From Idiomarina seosinensis (lineage in GTDB: Bacteria; Pseudomonadota; Gammaproteobacteria; Enterobacterales; Alteromonadaceae), in assembly GCF_003987275.1 (NCBI RefSeq), contig NZ_PIQF01000002.1, positions 248,001-312,000 of the forward strand: a stretch of 64,000 nt of DNA. The letters are read 5' to 3'. The first letter of the stretch is position 1. Each line of letters starts with the position of its first letter. Positions 31,795 through 40,075 of this stretch are shown here, piece after piece. The notes below the pieces were generated by a model that saw nothing but the letters and a program-made list of their open reading frames with translations, was not told where the DNA came from and ran no database searches. A program made the position numbers and the translations under genes.

Positions 31795-33204
31795 GTGGGT
31801 AAAAAGCCAGCAACAGAGACTAATTTTGATGCAGTAGTAATAGGTACCGGGCCCGGCGGCGAAGGTGCCGCTATGCAACTGGCCAAAAGTGGCAAAAAGG
31901 TCGCCGTAGTAGAACGCCATCAGTCGATTGGCGGTGGCTGCACACACTGGGGAACGATACCCTCTAAGGCACTGCGTCATTCGGTCAGCCGATTGATTGA
32001 ATACAACAACAATCCTTTGTTTAGCGGTGTTGGATGGCAGCGCGGCATGACGTTTTCTCAAATTCTGAAGTACGCATCCGGCGTTATTCGCAAACAAGTA
32101 AAATTGCGCAGCTCGTTTTATCAACGCAATGACGTTACCGTTATTCATGGAGCAGCATCTTTCATTGACCAAAATCGACTGAAGGTCACAAAGAATGACG
32201 GCTCTTTTGACTATTTGAACGTCAAGCAAGTTGTGATAGCAACGGGTTCCAGGCCCTACCACCCAGATGATGTCGACTTCACCCATCCAAGAATTTACGA
32301 TTCGGACACAGTACTGTCTCTGGACAAGGATCCTAAGACAATTTTGATCTATGGAGCAGGCGTAATCGGTAGTGAATACGCCAGTATTTTCCGTGGCATG
32401 GGTGTGAAGATAGACTTGATTAACCAGCGGGATAGGCTGCTATCGTTTTTGGACGCCGAAATTTCGGATGCAATCAGTTATCACTTGCGTAATAACGGTG
32501 TGGTTATTCGTCATAATGAAGAATATGAAAGCATTACTGGGCATGATGATGGCGTCGAATTAAAAACCAAATCCGGCAAGTTGATGAAGGCCGACTGTTT
32601 GTTATTTGCCAACGGCCGCTCGGGTAATATAGAAGCGCTTAACTGCGAGGCCGTGGGGTTAAAACCCAATTACCGAGGGCAACTAGAGGTGGATGAAAAT
32701 TATCGAACAGCCGTTGAGAATATCTACGCAGTGGGTGACATTATCGGTTACCCAAGCCTTGCAAGTGCAGCTTATGATCAAGGCAGAATTTGCGCTACAG
32801 CAATGCTCAACGGAAGTTGCGACGAAGCACTGATCAGCGATATTCCAACTGGAATTTATACGATTCCGGAAATTAGCTCAGTGGGAAAAACAGAAGAAGA
32901 GTTAACTGCCGCCAAAGTGCCTTACGAAGTCGGCCGAGCGCAGTTTAAACATCTTGCACGAGCACAAATATCAGGCAACGATGTCGGCTGCCTTAAACTG
33001 CTGTTTCATCGTGAAACTAGAGAACTGCTGGGGCTTCACTGTTTTGGCGAACGGGCTTCCGAAATTATTCACATTGGCCAAGCCATTATGGAGCAAAAAG
33101 GCGGTGGTAATAGCATAGATTACTTCGTCAATACGACCTTTAATTACCCTACGATGGCAGAGGCATACCGAGTAGCTGCTCTCAACGGCATTAACCGCCT
33201 ATAG
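31795..33204 (+). CDS. sthA: Soluble pyridine nucleotide transhydrogenase
   Basis: Flavoprotein that moves reducing equivalents between NADPH and NAD+. It has 469 residues. FAD motif [12 protein letters not shown] (about 17-28), the family-typical [17 protein letters not shown] where one cysteine of the disulfide seen in lipoamide dehydrogenases is replaced, the second dinucleotide motif [14 protein letters not shown], and the C-terminal dimerisation domain are all present. It starts at GTG with GGGAG upstream. It converges with envZ. Confidence 0.97.
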   Translation: MGKKPATETNFDAVVIGTGPGGEGAAMQLAKSGKKVAVVERHQSIGGGCTHWGTIPSKALRHSVSRLIEYNNNPLFSGVGWQRGMTFSQILKYASGVIRKQVKLRSSFYQRNDVTVIHGAASFIDQNRLKVTKNDGSFDYLNVKQVVIATGSRPYHPDDVDFTHPRIYDSDTVLSLDKDPKTILIYGAGVIGSEYASIFRGMGVKIDLINQRDRLLSFLDAEISDAISYHLRNNGVVIRHNEEYESITGHDDGVELKTKSGKLMKADCLLFANGRSGNIEALNCEAVGLKPNYRGQLEVDENYRTAVENIYAVGDIIGYPSLASAAYDQGRICATAMLNGSCDEALISDIPTGIYTIPEISSVGKTEEELTAAKVPYEVGRAQFKHLARAQISGNDVGCLKLLFHRETRELLGLHCFGERASEIIHIGQAIMEQKGGGNSIDYFVNTTFNYPTMAEAYRVAALNGINRL

Positions 33205-33209
33205 TAACC

Positions 33210-33244
33210 GGAGAGTGAGGACGGGCCATGCTTTCTCACTCTCC
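33210..33244. repeat. Inverted repeat between convergent sthA and envZ
   Basis: GGAGAGTGAG and CTCACTCTCC form a perfect 10-bp stem with a 15-nt loop, filling almost the whole 42-bp gap between the stop codons. Neither strand has a U-run after the stem, so it may be a 3'-end-stabilising or processing hairpin shared by both transcripts rather than a standard terminator. Confidence 0.55.
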
Positions 33245-33246
33245 AA

Positions 33247-34554
33247 TTAACCCTGCTGTGGTAATGACACGGTTACACATAAACCAGCATTTTCCACATT
33301 TTTCATGCTGATATAACCATCGTGACGGTCGACAATCCGTTTGATGATAGCCAGCCCTAACCCTGAACCGACACCACCGCGAGCTTTGTCGCCCTGCGTA
33401 AATGGTTGAAATAGTTTTTCTTGCTCAGTCTCGGGGATCCCGGGGCCATCATCAGTAACAGAAAACCAGACACTGCGGCGCTTTTTATTATAGCCGGACT
33501 TGATCCATACATTTTTCTTACCATAGCGCTCAGCATTCTCTAACAGATTAACAGCCACCCGCTTAACGGAGAGCGGCCTTAACATGACGCGCGGACATTG
33601 CCCAAGCTCAACGTGAAACTGCTTTTGCCAAGAGTCCGGAAGGTTCGCCACGGTTTGTTCAAGTAACTCATTCAACGACTCGTGACTTGAAACTTCCTGC
33701 TGATCAAGTCTTACATAGTCAATAAATTGGTCGATGATATCGTTCATATCGTCGATGTCTTCAGCAATCCCTTGAGCCAAATAATCTTCAGATTCCGGCA
33801 TCATTTCAGCAGCCAAACGAATTCGCGTTAATGGTGTACGTAAGTCGTGGGAAACCCCCGCCATCAACAAGTTACGATCATTTTCCAGCTCCTGAATACC
33901 CCGCGACATTCGGTTAAAAGCCTGAGTTACCGATACAATTTCACTAGCCCCTTTCTCCGGAAGCTGCGCTGGAAACTCTCCCCGACCGACTAGCTTAGCC
34001 GAATTTTCCAACGCTTTGAGCGGGCGGTTTAACCAGTTGGCGAATAACACCCCGCCAAAAACACTGAGCACGCCAATCACTAATAAATAGATGACTAGCG
34101 GTGAAAACTGCCCGGATGTCAGGCTATTTAACGGAACGCGAATCCAGTAATCGGGAGCTTGCGGTGGTTTCACCCAAACATAAAACTTTTGTCCCTGAGC
34201 GATACGAACATCGGCTTGTCCACCTAACTCAGCAGACATTAACTCTGATAGATAGCCATAATAGGTTGTTTGTTGAAGCCCTTCCTCGAGTGACTTTTCA
34301 TTCGAAAAAACGCGAATTCCGGTCGCTTCATGAAACGCTACCGCTAACGATTGTTCTTGTTGGCCGGAGGTCAATGCCGACTCAGTAATGAACATCGTCT
34401 TTATCTGTTTAGCAACCAGTTGAGTAATCTGTTCTATAGATGGCTTAACCACATAATTACTGACCATCAGGTAAGATACCAGTTGGTTGAGTAATAGTAC
34501 TAAGGCAAGTAGGCCGACAGTTCGCGCAAACGCAGATTTAGGAAAAAGCTTCAT
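33247..34554 (-). CDS. envZ: Sensor histidine kinase EnvZ
   Basis: Membrane kinase paired with OmpR; in relatives it controls porins and other genes in response to osmolarity. It has 435 residues: TM1 (about 12-32), a periplasmic loop, TM2 (about 153-173), a HAMP domain (about 174-227), a dimerisation/phosphoacceptor helix with His236 in [14 protein letters not shown], and a HATPase domain with N box [18 protein letters not shown] and GSGLGLAI. Its start directly abuts the ompR stop (TAAATG), so translation is coupled. Confidence 0.95.
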   Translation of the reverse strand: MKLFPKSAFARTVGLLALVLLLNQLVSYLMVSNYVVKPSIEQITQLVAKQIKTMFITESALTSGQQEQSLAVAFHEATGIRVFSNEKSLEEGLQQTTYYGYLSELMSAELGGQADVRIAQGQKFYVWVKPPQAPDYWIRVPLNSLTSGQFSPLVIYLLVIGVLSVFGGVLFANWLNRPLKALENSAKLVGRGEFPAQLPEKGASEIVSVTQAFNRMSRGIQELENDRNLLMAGVSHDLRTPLTRIRLAAEMMPESEDYLAQGIAEDIDDMNDIIDQFIDYVRLDQQEVSSHESLNELLEQTVANLPDSWQKQFHVELGQCPRVMLRPLSVKRVAVNLLENAERYGKKNVWIKSGYNKKRRSVWFSVTDDGPGIPETEQEKLFQPFTQGDKARGGVGSGLGLAIIKRIVDRHDGYISMKNVENAGLCVTVSLPQQG

Positions 34555-35280
34555 TTAGTTTTTTAGTAGCCCATCCGGCACAAATACATAACCAAGTCCC
34601 CAAACAGTCTGAATATAACGAGGCTTTGCCGGGTCGACTTCTAACATCCGGCGTAATCGCGATACCTGTACATCGATCGAACGCTCCAGCGCACTGTAAT
34701 CGCGACCTCGGGCAAGGTTCATTAGTTTATCTCTGGACAGCGGTTTACGCGGGTGGGTGACTAAAGCTTTTAATACAGCAAACTCACCGCTGGTTAGTGG
34801 CAAGGGCGTGTCGCCATCGAACATTTCACGAGTACCAAGGTTCAGTCGGTAGGTTCCAAAAGTGACTTCTTCATCATCTTGACTTGGCGCTCCGGGAGCT
34901 TCTGTTCCTCGGCGTCTCAATACTGCTCGTATTCGAGCAAGCAGTTCGCGGGGATTGAAGGGTTTCGCCAAGTAGTCATCGGCCCCAAGTTCCAGCCCTA
35001 TGATTCGGTCAACTTCGTCCCCCTTTGCAGTCAACATGATAATTGGAATGTGATTGTTATTTTGACGTAGCCGCTTACAAATAGTCAGCCCATCTTCTCC
35101 CGGCAACATTAAATCAAGAACCATCAAGTGGAAGTTTTCACGGGTTAAGAGCCGATCCATTTGTTCAGCGTCCTGGGCTACCCTAACCTGAAAGCTTTGT
35201 TCATTTAAGTAACGCTCCAACAAGCTGCGCAGGCGAGCATCGTCATCTACGACTAAAACTTTTAGAGTTTCCTGAGTCAT
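34555..35280 (-). CDS. ompR: Response regulator OmpR
   Basis: DNA-binding regulator phosphorylated by EnvZ. The frame is open to 35316, but the ATG at 35280 (MTQETLKVLVVDDDARLRSL, 241 residues, E. coli 239) with AGGAATAATGAA upstream fits better. The receiver domain has the acidic pair VVDDD (about 11-15), phospho-Asp56 in MVLDLMLPGEDG and a Lys in MLTAKGDE. The winged-helix output domain ends SRLRRMLEVDPAKPRYIQTV then WGLGYVFVPD. Confidence 0.97.
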   Translation of the reverse strand: MTQETLKVLVVDDDARLRSLLERYLNEQSFQVRVAQDAEQMDRLLTRENFHLMVLDLMLPGEDGLTICKRLRQNNNHIPIIMLTAKGDEVDRIIGLELGADDYLAKPFNPRELLARIRAVLRRRGTEAPGAPSQDDEEVTFGTYRLNLGTREMFDGDTPLPLTSGEFAVLKALVTHPRKPLSRDKLMNLARGRDYSALERSIDVQVSRLRRMLEVDPAKPRYIQTVWGLGYVFVPDGLLKN

Positions 35281-35377
35281 TTCATTATTCCTGTCGATAG
35301 AACCTGTTATTAACATACACGCACAGTCAATTTTTAAGAAGCGATTGAGTGTTAATAAATGTGTCTTTGATCAGGTC

Positions 35378-35803
35378 CTATCTATCTCGCCAGTAACGCG
35401 ACATTTCTACATATAAAAAAGATGCCGTCCAGGTAATCAAAACTAGCCCGGTCAAACTTTCTATACCAGTCAAAAACCGCAATTCACCGACTGGGGCAAT
35501 ATCACCAAAGCCCACCGTCGTGTATACCGTATAAGAGAAATAGAGGCTGTCGAGGTAGGAGCCGTCAAATGCCCCGGTTAAACGACCGAACAGTGAGTGA
35601 TGGTGCATCAAGTAGTATGCGACAGCAAAGATAGCGACTTCGATACTATGAGCTATCAATGCCAGCAGCACCGCTATCCCCAGACGAAACTGGTTAAACA
35701 GTCGCAATTCCTTAAACAGCATACCAATGCGCTGTAACGCCTCGTAATGAAACGCGACAACAATAAGCACCACCAGACTATTGGCTAAAAACGAAATAAT
35801 CAC
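35378..35803 (-). CDS. Small potassium-channel-like membrane protein
   Basis: 141 residues with three predicted membrane segments (about 3-20, 40-66 and 112-133) and a pore loop between the last two. The selectivity filter is TTVGFGD (95-101), the classical K+ channel signature with Phe for Tyr. There is no cytoplasmic RCK/TrkA domain, so it is a pore with little else (Ion_trans_2 type). It overlaps the RND pump gene by four bases (ATGA), so it is translated from the efflux operon. The physiological role is unknown. Confidence 0.8.
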   Translation of the reverse strand: MIISFLANSLVVLIVVAFHYEALQRIGMLFKELRLFNQFRLGIAVLLALIAHSIEVAIFAVAYYLMHHHSLFGRLTGAFDGSYLDSLYFSYTVYTTVGFGDIAPVGELRFLTGIESLTGLVLITWTASFLYVEMSRYWRDR

Positions 35804-38800
35804 TGCCGTTTACTGTCCGCTAAGAAATTGAATAAACCGTAATATAATAATGGTACCACCACGACGGTAAGAATGGTGGATGCCGCCAACCCAAAGATTA
35901 ATGAAATGGCTAAGCCATTAAATATCGGATCGCTTAGAATAAAGTAGGCCCCAATCATTGCAGATACAGCGGTTAATGCAATCGGTTTTAAGCGCACCGC
36001 GCCGGACAATACAACCGCGTCTTCAAGAGAGTACCCTTCGTCGATTAACTGGCGAATAAACACCACTAGTAAGATAGAGTTACGCACAATAATACCCGCC
36101 AGCGCGATCATCCCTATCATTGAGGTGGCGGTGAATTCTTTACCCAGTAGCCAGTGTCCAGGGAGAATACCAACCAGCGTTAAAGGTATTGGTGACATAA
36201 TAATAAGCGGCATTAAATAAGATCTAAATTGTGCGACCAATAGCACAAATATCATAAATATTCCGACGCTGTAGGCGAGCCCCATATCTCGGAATGTCTC
36301 ATAAGTGATTTGCCACTCACCGTCCCATTTTATCGCGACCGGGCCTGTTGCTGACGGTTGGTTAATATAAAACTGTTCCGGTGGATTATCCATTTCTTCA
36401 ATCAGCGACACCAGTTCAAACATTCCATAAATCGGTGAGTCAGTTTCGCCAGCCATATTCGCCTCAACATAAGTCACCGGCTTTAAGTCTTTATGGTAGC
36501 GACTACGCGGCCAACGATCAGTTTCGATCTGAGCAACAGTCGACAGCGGAATCATAGTGCCATCTTGTGCCCTTAACTGCAGCGACAGAATCTGTTGTCG
36601 TTGAGCTTTTGCCCCGTCTTCTAATTGCACCAAAATTGGCACTGCGTATTTCGCAGTATCTTTGTGTAAATAACCTGCGGGTTGCGCATTAATCAATAAG
36701 CTTAGCGCCTGAGTGACCTGTGACTGTGCAATACCTAGTTGTGCTGCGCGTTGTCGATCGACCTCCAGCAGCCAACGTTCAACATTGTCGGTGACCGACG
36801 TATCGGTATCGACCAAGCCATCAACCTGCGCCATTTTGCTCAACAAGGTCTCAGCCAGTTCTATTTGCTGCTGGCCAGTTCCACCGTAGATTTCAGCGAC
36901 AATAGGAGCAAATACGGGGGGCCCGGGCGGTACTTCGACAACTTTTAGTGCTGCGCCATAAGGCTTAGCAATTGCAACTAAGTCTGCTCGAATTTCACGG
37001 GCGATTTGATGAGAAGATCGCTGGCGATCCTCCTTGTTTTTTAAGTTGACCTGGATATCACCCTGACTTGGCTGACTCCGCAAATAATACTGGCGTACTA
37101 AGCCATTAAAATTAATGGGTGAAGCAGTACCGGCGTATGCTTGCCAGTTTTCTACTTCGTCAACGGTCGACAAATAATTACCCAGTTGCAGTTGCAGTCT
37201 CTGGGTTTCCTCCATCGCTGCATCGTCGGGCATATCAACGACCACCTGCAGTTCAGACTTATTGTCGAACGGCAACATTTTTAAAACTACCCCTTTGAAT
37301 ACAGGTAACAACATCACCGCTAACAGCAAGATAAAGACTCCGGCACCAAACAACGCGCGTCGGCCTCGATGCTGCTTGCCCAGCAACGGCCGAAGTATTT
37401 TCTCAAAAATGCTTTTTAACTTATCGGAAACGCCAGCGGCTGAATCGCTGTCGTCTCTGCTGTCTTTGCCGCGTTCGCCATTAAGTAATCGCAAAGCCAG
37501 CCAGGGAGCTACAATAAAGGCAATAAGTTGAGAGAACACCATTCCCGCAGAGGCATTAATAGGAATCGGGCTCATATACGGACCCATTAGACCACTGACA
37601 AAGGCCATTGGTATCAATGCCGCCATTATCGTTAAAGTGGCCATGATGGTAGGCGAACCAACTTCGTCGACCGCTTTAGGGATAACCTCTGGTAACGGCT
37701 TGGTCGAGTTACGAATACGCCGATGAATATTCTCGGTAATAACGATACCGTCATCGACCAGGATGCCAATTGAAAAAATCAGCGCAAACAGTGACACTCG
37801 ATTAAGGGTAAAACCCCAAAACCAGCTGAACACCAGGGTGAGCAATAACGTAACCAATACCGCAGTGCCGACTATAGCAGCTTGTCGCCAGCCCATCGTC
37901 AAAAGCACCAGCACAATAACGGAAATTGTGGCTGATATCAGATCCGAGACTAGTTGATTAAATTTATCAGTGGCCGTCTTACCATAATCTCGAGTAATCG
38001 CGACCTCAACATCGACTGGCAGTATCTTGTTTTTAAGCTCAGCTAATTTCGCGCGGACGGCGTCGGTTATATCGATAGCATTTTCGCCAGGCTTCTTCGA
38101 TATAGCGATGGTCACGGCCGGATAAACCTCTTGTTCCTGTAATCCGCCCATTAATAATGACTGATTAATCGGACTGCCGCTGTCAGCAATTGTCGCCACA
38201 TCGCTAAAATAAATTGGCTTGCCGTCCGCCGTACCGACAACCAACTGTTTCAAATCTTGCAGGTCATTCAAAAAGCCACCTGCCTGAAATGGGATCGCCA
38301 GTCCGTCTTTGATAATTCGGCTTTCTTGAGCCGAATTATTGCCCGCATCAATAGCCTGCTTAATATCGGCAACCGTTAGACCGTAGCCCGCTAATTTTGC
38401 AACCTCAACTCTCGCATTAACATGTTGCCGCGCGGCGCCGTGAGTTTTTATATCTCGAGTGCCTGGTATTTGCTTTAACGCAATCTCCAGACGATGGGCT
38501 AATGCAGTCAGCTGCTCAGCGCTGGTTAAAGTATCCTCGTCGTACAGTGTCAACGTCATTATCGGAACGTCGTCAATACTTCTAGGCTTTACCAGCGGCT
38601 GCATGACCCCGAGAGAGGGCGGAAACCAATCCTTATTTGACTGAATTTTGTTGTAAAGCCGCACCAGAGCTTGCTGACGAGGAATACCAACATTAAACTG
38701 GACGGTAAGCACCGCCTGTCCGGCACGCGATACCGTATAGATATGTTCAACCCCGGACATTTCGCTTAATATTTGTTCACCCGGGATGGCGATCAGTTGC

Positions 38801-39009
38801 TCCACCTGCTTTGCCGAAGCTCCCGGAAAACCAACAAAGACATCAGCCATCGTCACGTCAATTTGCGGTTCTTCCTCCTTCGGTGTAATCATTACAGCAA
38901 CAATGCCCAGAACGATACCGAGCAGGCATATTAAGGGCGTGAGTTCAGAGCGCTGGAATACGCCAGCGATAACGCCGGAGGGACCGAGCCGCGTGTCTTT
39001 ATCAGTCAT
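35800..39009 (-). CDS. RND efflux transporter permease
   Basis: Inner-membrane proton-driven pump of the AcrB/CusA superfamily. It has 1069 residues: TM1 near 21-42, a large periplasmic porter domain, central TMs 2-6 with FSIGILVDDGIVITENIHR carrying the paired TM4 aspartates, a second periplasmic half, and TMs 8-12 near the end (LVGILPGHWL, SMIGMIALAGIIVRNSIL). The PKEEEPQIDVTMADVFV start suggests the HAE1-like subgroup without metal specificity. Substrate not predictable. It overlaps the adaptor gene by eight bases. No TolC-like gene is nearby. Confidence 0.92.
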   Translation of the reverse strand: MTDKDTRLGPSGVIAGVFQRSELTPLICLLGIVLGIVAVMITPKEEEPQIDVTMADVFVGFPGASAKQVEQLIAIPGEQILSEMSGVEHIYTVSRAGQAVLTVQFNVGIPRQQALVRLYNKIQSNKDWFPPSLGVMQPLVKPRSIDDVPIMTLTLYDEDTLTSAEQLTALAHRLEIALKQIPGTRDIKTHGAARQHVNARVEVAKLAGYGLTVADIKQAIDAGNNSAQESRIIKDGLAIPFQAGGFLNDLQDLKQLVVGTADGKPIYFSDVATIADSGSPINQSLLMGGLQEQEVYPAVTIAISKKPGENAIDITDAVRAKLAELKNKILPVDVEVAITRDYGKTATDKFNQLVSDLISATISVIVLVLLTMGWRQAAIVGTAVLVTLLLTLVFSWFWGFTLNRVSLFALIFSIGILVDDGIVITENIHRRIRNSTKPLPEVIPKAVDEVGSPTIMATLTIMAALIPMAFVSGLMGPYMSPIPINASAGMVFSQLIAFIVAPWLALRLLNGERGKDSRDDSDSAAGVSDKLKSIFEKILRPLLGKQHRGRRALFGAGVFILLLAVMLLPVFKGVVLKMLPFDNKSELQVVVDMPDDAAMEETQRLQLQLGNYLSTVDEVENWQAYAGTASPINFNGLVRQYYLRSQPSQGDIQVNLKNKEDRQRSSHQIAREIRADLVAIAKPYGAALKVVEVPPGPPVFAPIVAEIYGGTGQQQIELAETLLSKMAQVDGLVDTDTSVTDNVERWLLEVDRQRAAQLGIAQSQVTQALSLLINAQPAGYLHKDTAKYAVPILVQLEDGAKAQRQQILSLQLRAQDGTMIPLSTVAQIETDRWPRSRYHKDLKPVTYVEANMAGETDSPIYGMFELVSLIEEMDNPPEQFYINQPSATGPVAIKWDGEWQITYETFRDMGLAYSVGIFMIFVLLVAQFRSYLMPLIIMSPIPLTLVGILPGHWLLGKEFTATSMIGMIALAGIIVRNSILLVVFIRQLIDEGYSLEDAVVLSGAVRLKPIALTAVSAMIGAYFILSDPIFNGLAISLIFGLAASTILTVVVVPLLYYGLFNFLADSKRQ

Positions 39010-40003
39010 TTGACAGGCCCTCTGCCAGTGTTACCACTTGCTCGCCAACCTCCAGGCCACTTAGTATTTCGACTTGATCCGCTATTTTGTCACCGGTTCT
39101 AATCTGCCGTAGTTGGTTCTCTCCCGCTTCGGTTCTGACATAAACGGCTCGCAATTCGCCACGCTCGAGCACCGCAGACGCTGGAATTTGTAATACCTCA
39201 CGTTCACCAACCGCAACGTTAACTTTTACTAACATCCCCGGAAACAGAGAACCATCAGAATTAGTTAAATTAAGTCTTAACCTGAAGGTATGAGAACGTT
39301 CATCGGCATAGGGATAAAAAGTCATTGACCCGATAGTTAAAATTTTTCCAGCAGACGTTTCTATCTGCGCCTGTTGACGCTCACGAACATACTGAGCGTA
39401 GCTTTGCGGTAGTTCGGTCACCACACGCAGGTGCTCTAACGATAAACCGCTCATCAGTGGCTGGCCCGGTTGGACCGACTCACCCAACTCAACAAAACGT
39501 TCCGTCACTATTCCCGCATAGGGTGCTTCTACACGGGTGTAGCTTAGCTGTTTTTTTGCCTCATCAAGCGCCGCACTTGCCTCAGCAGCCATGGCTTTGC
39601 TGGTTTCAAGTTGAGTACTTGCTTGATCAAGCTCAGCCTGAGACGCAACCTGTTGCGCAGCCAGATTACTGATACGCCGGTAGCGTCGCTCTGCGTCAGT
39701 GACTGTCGCTCGTGCGCTTTCCAAATTGGCCTGAGCACGATTTAACCGAGCTCGTTGCTCAGTATCATCCAGTCGGACAATTAACTCACCAGCAGCTACG
39801 GGATCGTCGACATCAACCGGCAATTCTACGACAGTGCCTGCGGTCTGAGCTGAAACGGTGCTCTGCTGGATTGCTTCGACCACGCCTTCCAGCTCTATCT
39901 TGTCAGTGACTCTGCTGTTAACAACGTCAACCGTTTGCTGGGCACTCGCGTCAGCCGAAAGAACAACAGCCAGCAAAGTTGTGATCAAACCGAACATTTT
40001 CAT
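39002..40003 (-). CDS. RND efflux periplasmic adaptor (membrane fusion protein)
   Basis: Bridges the RND pump to an outer-membrane channel. It has 333 residues with a signal peptide (about 1-21, ending SADASA). A lipoyl-like half (TVVELPVDVDDPVAAGELIV) is followed by an alpha-hairpin (about 75-140, ending AALDEAKKQLSYTRV) and beta-barrel segments (APYAGIVTERFVELGESV onward). First gene of the adaptor-pump-channel operon. Its upstream gap of 72 bp is AT-rich with a TATAAT (minus strand, about 40.05 kb) but no clear -35. Confidence 0.92.
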   Translation of the reverse strand: MKMFGLITTLLAVVLSADASAQQTVDVVNSRVTDKIELEGVVEAIQQSTVSAQTAGTVVELPVDVDDPVAAGELIVRLDDTEQRARLNRAQANLESARATVTDAERRYRRISNLAAQQVASQAELDQASTQLETSKAMAAEASAALDEAKKQLSYTRVEAPYAGIVTERFVELGESVQPGQPLMSGLSLEHLRVVTELPQSYAQYVRERQQAQIETSAGKILTIGSMTFYPYADERSHTFRLRLNLTNSDGSLFPGMLVKVNVAVGEREVLQIPASAVLERGELRAVYVRTEAGENQLRQIRTGDKIADQVEILSGLEVGEQVVTLAEGLSND

Positions 40004-40075
40004 GATTATTCCTGAGCACCATTAAAGGATTAAATTTAAGAAAATTATATTATGCTTTTTTATAAACTGATGCTA

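Noticed and set aside
31708..32286. 192-residue minus-strand open frame at the start of sthA
   Set aside because: It is antisense to the clearly conserved N-terminal FAD domain of sthA and shows no recognisable motif.
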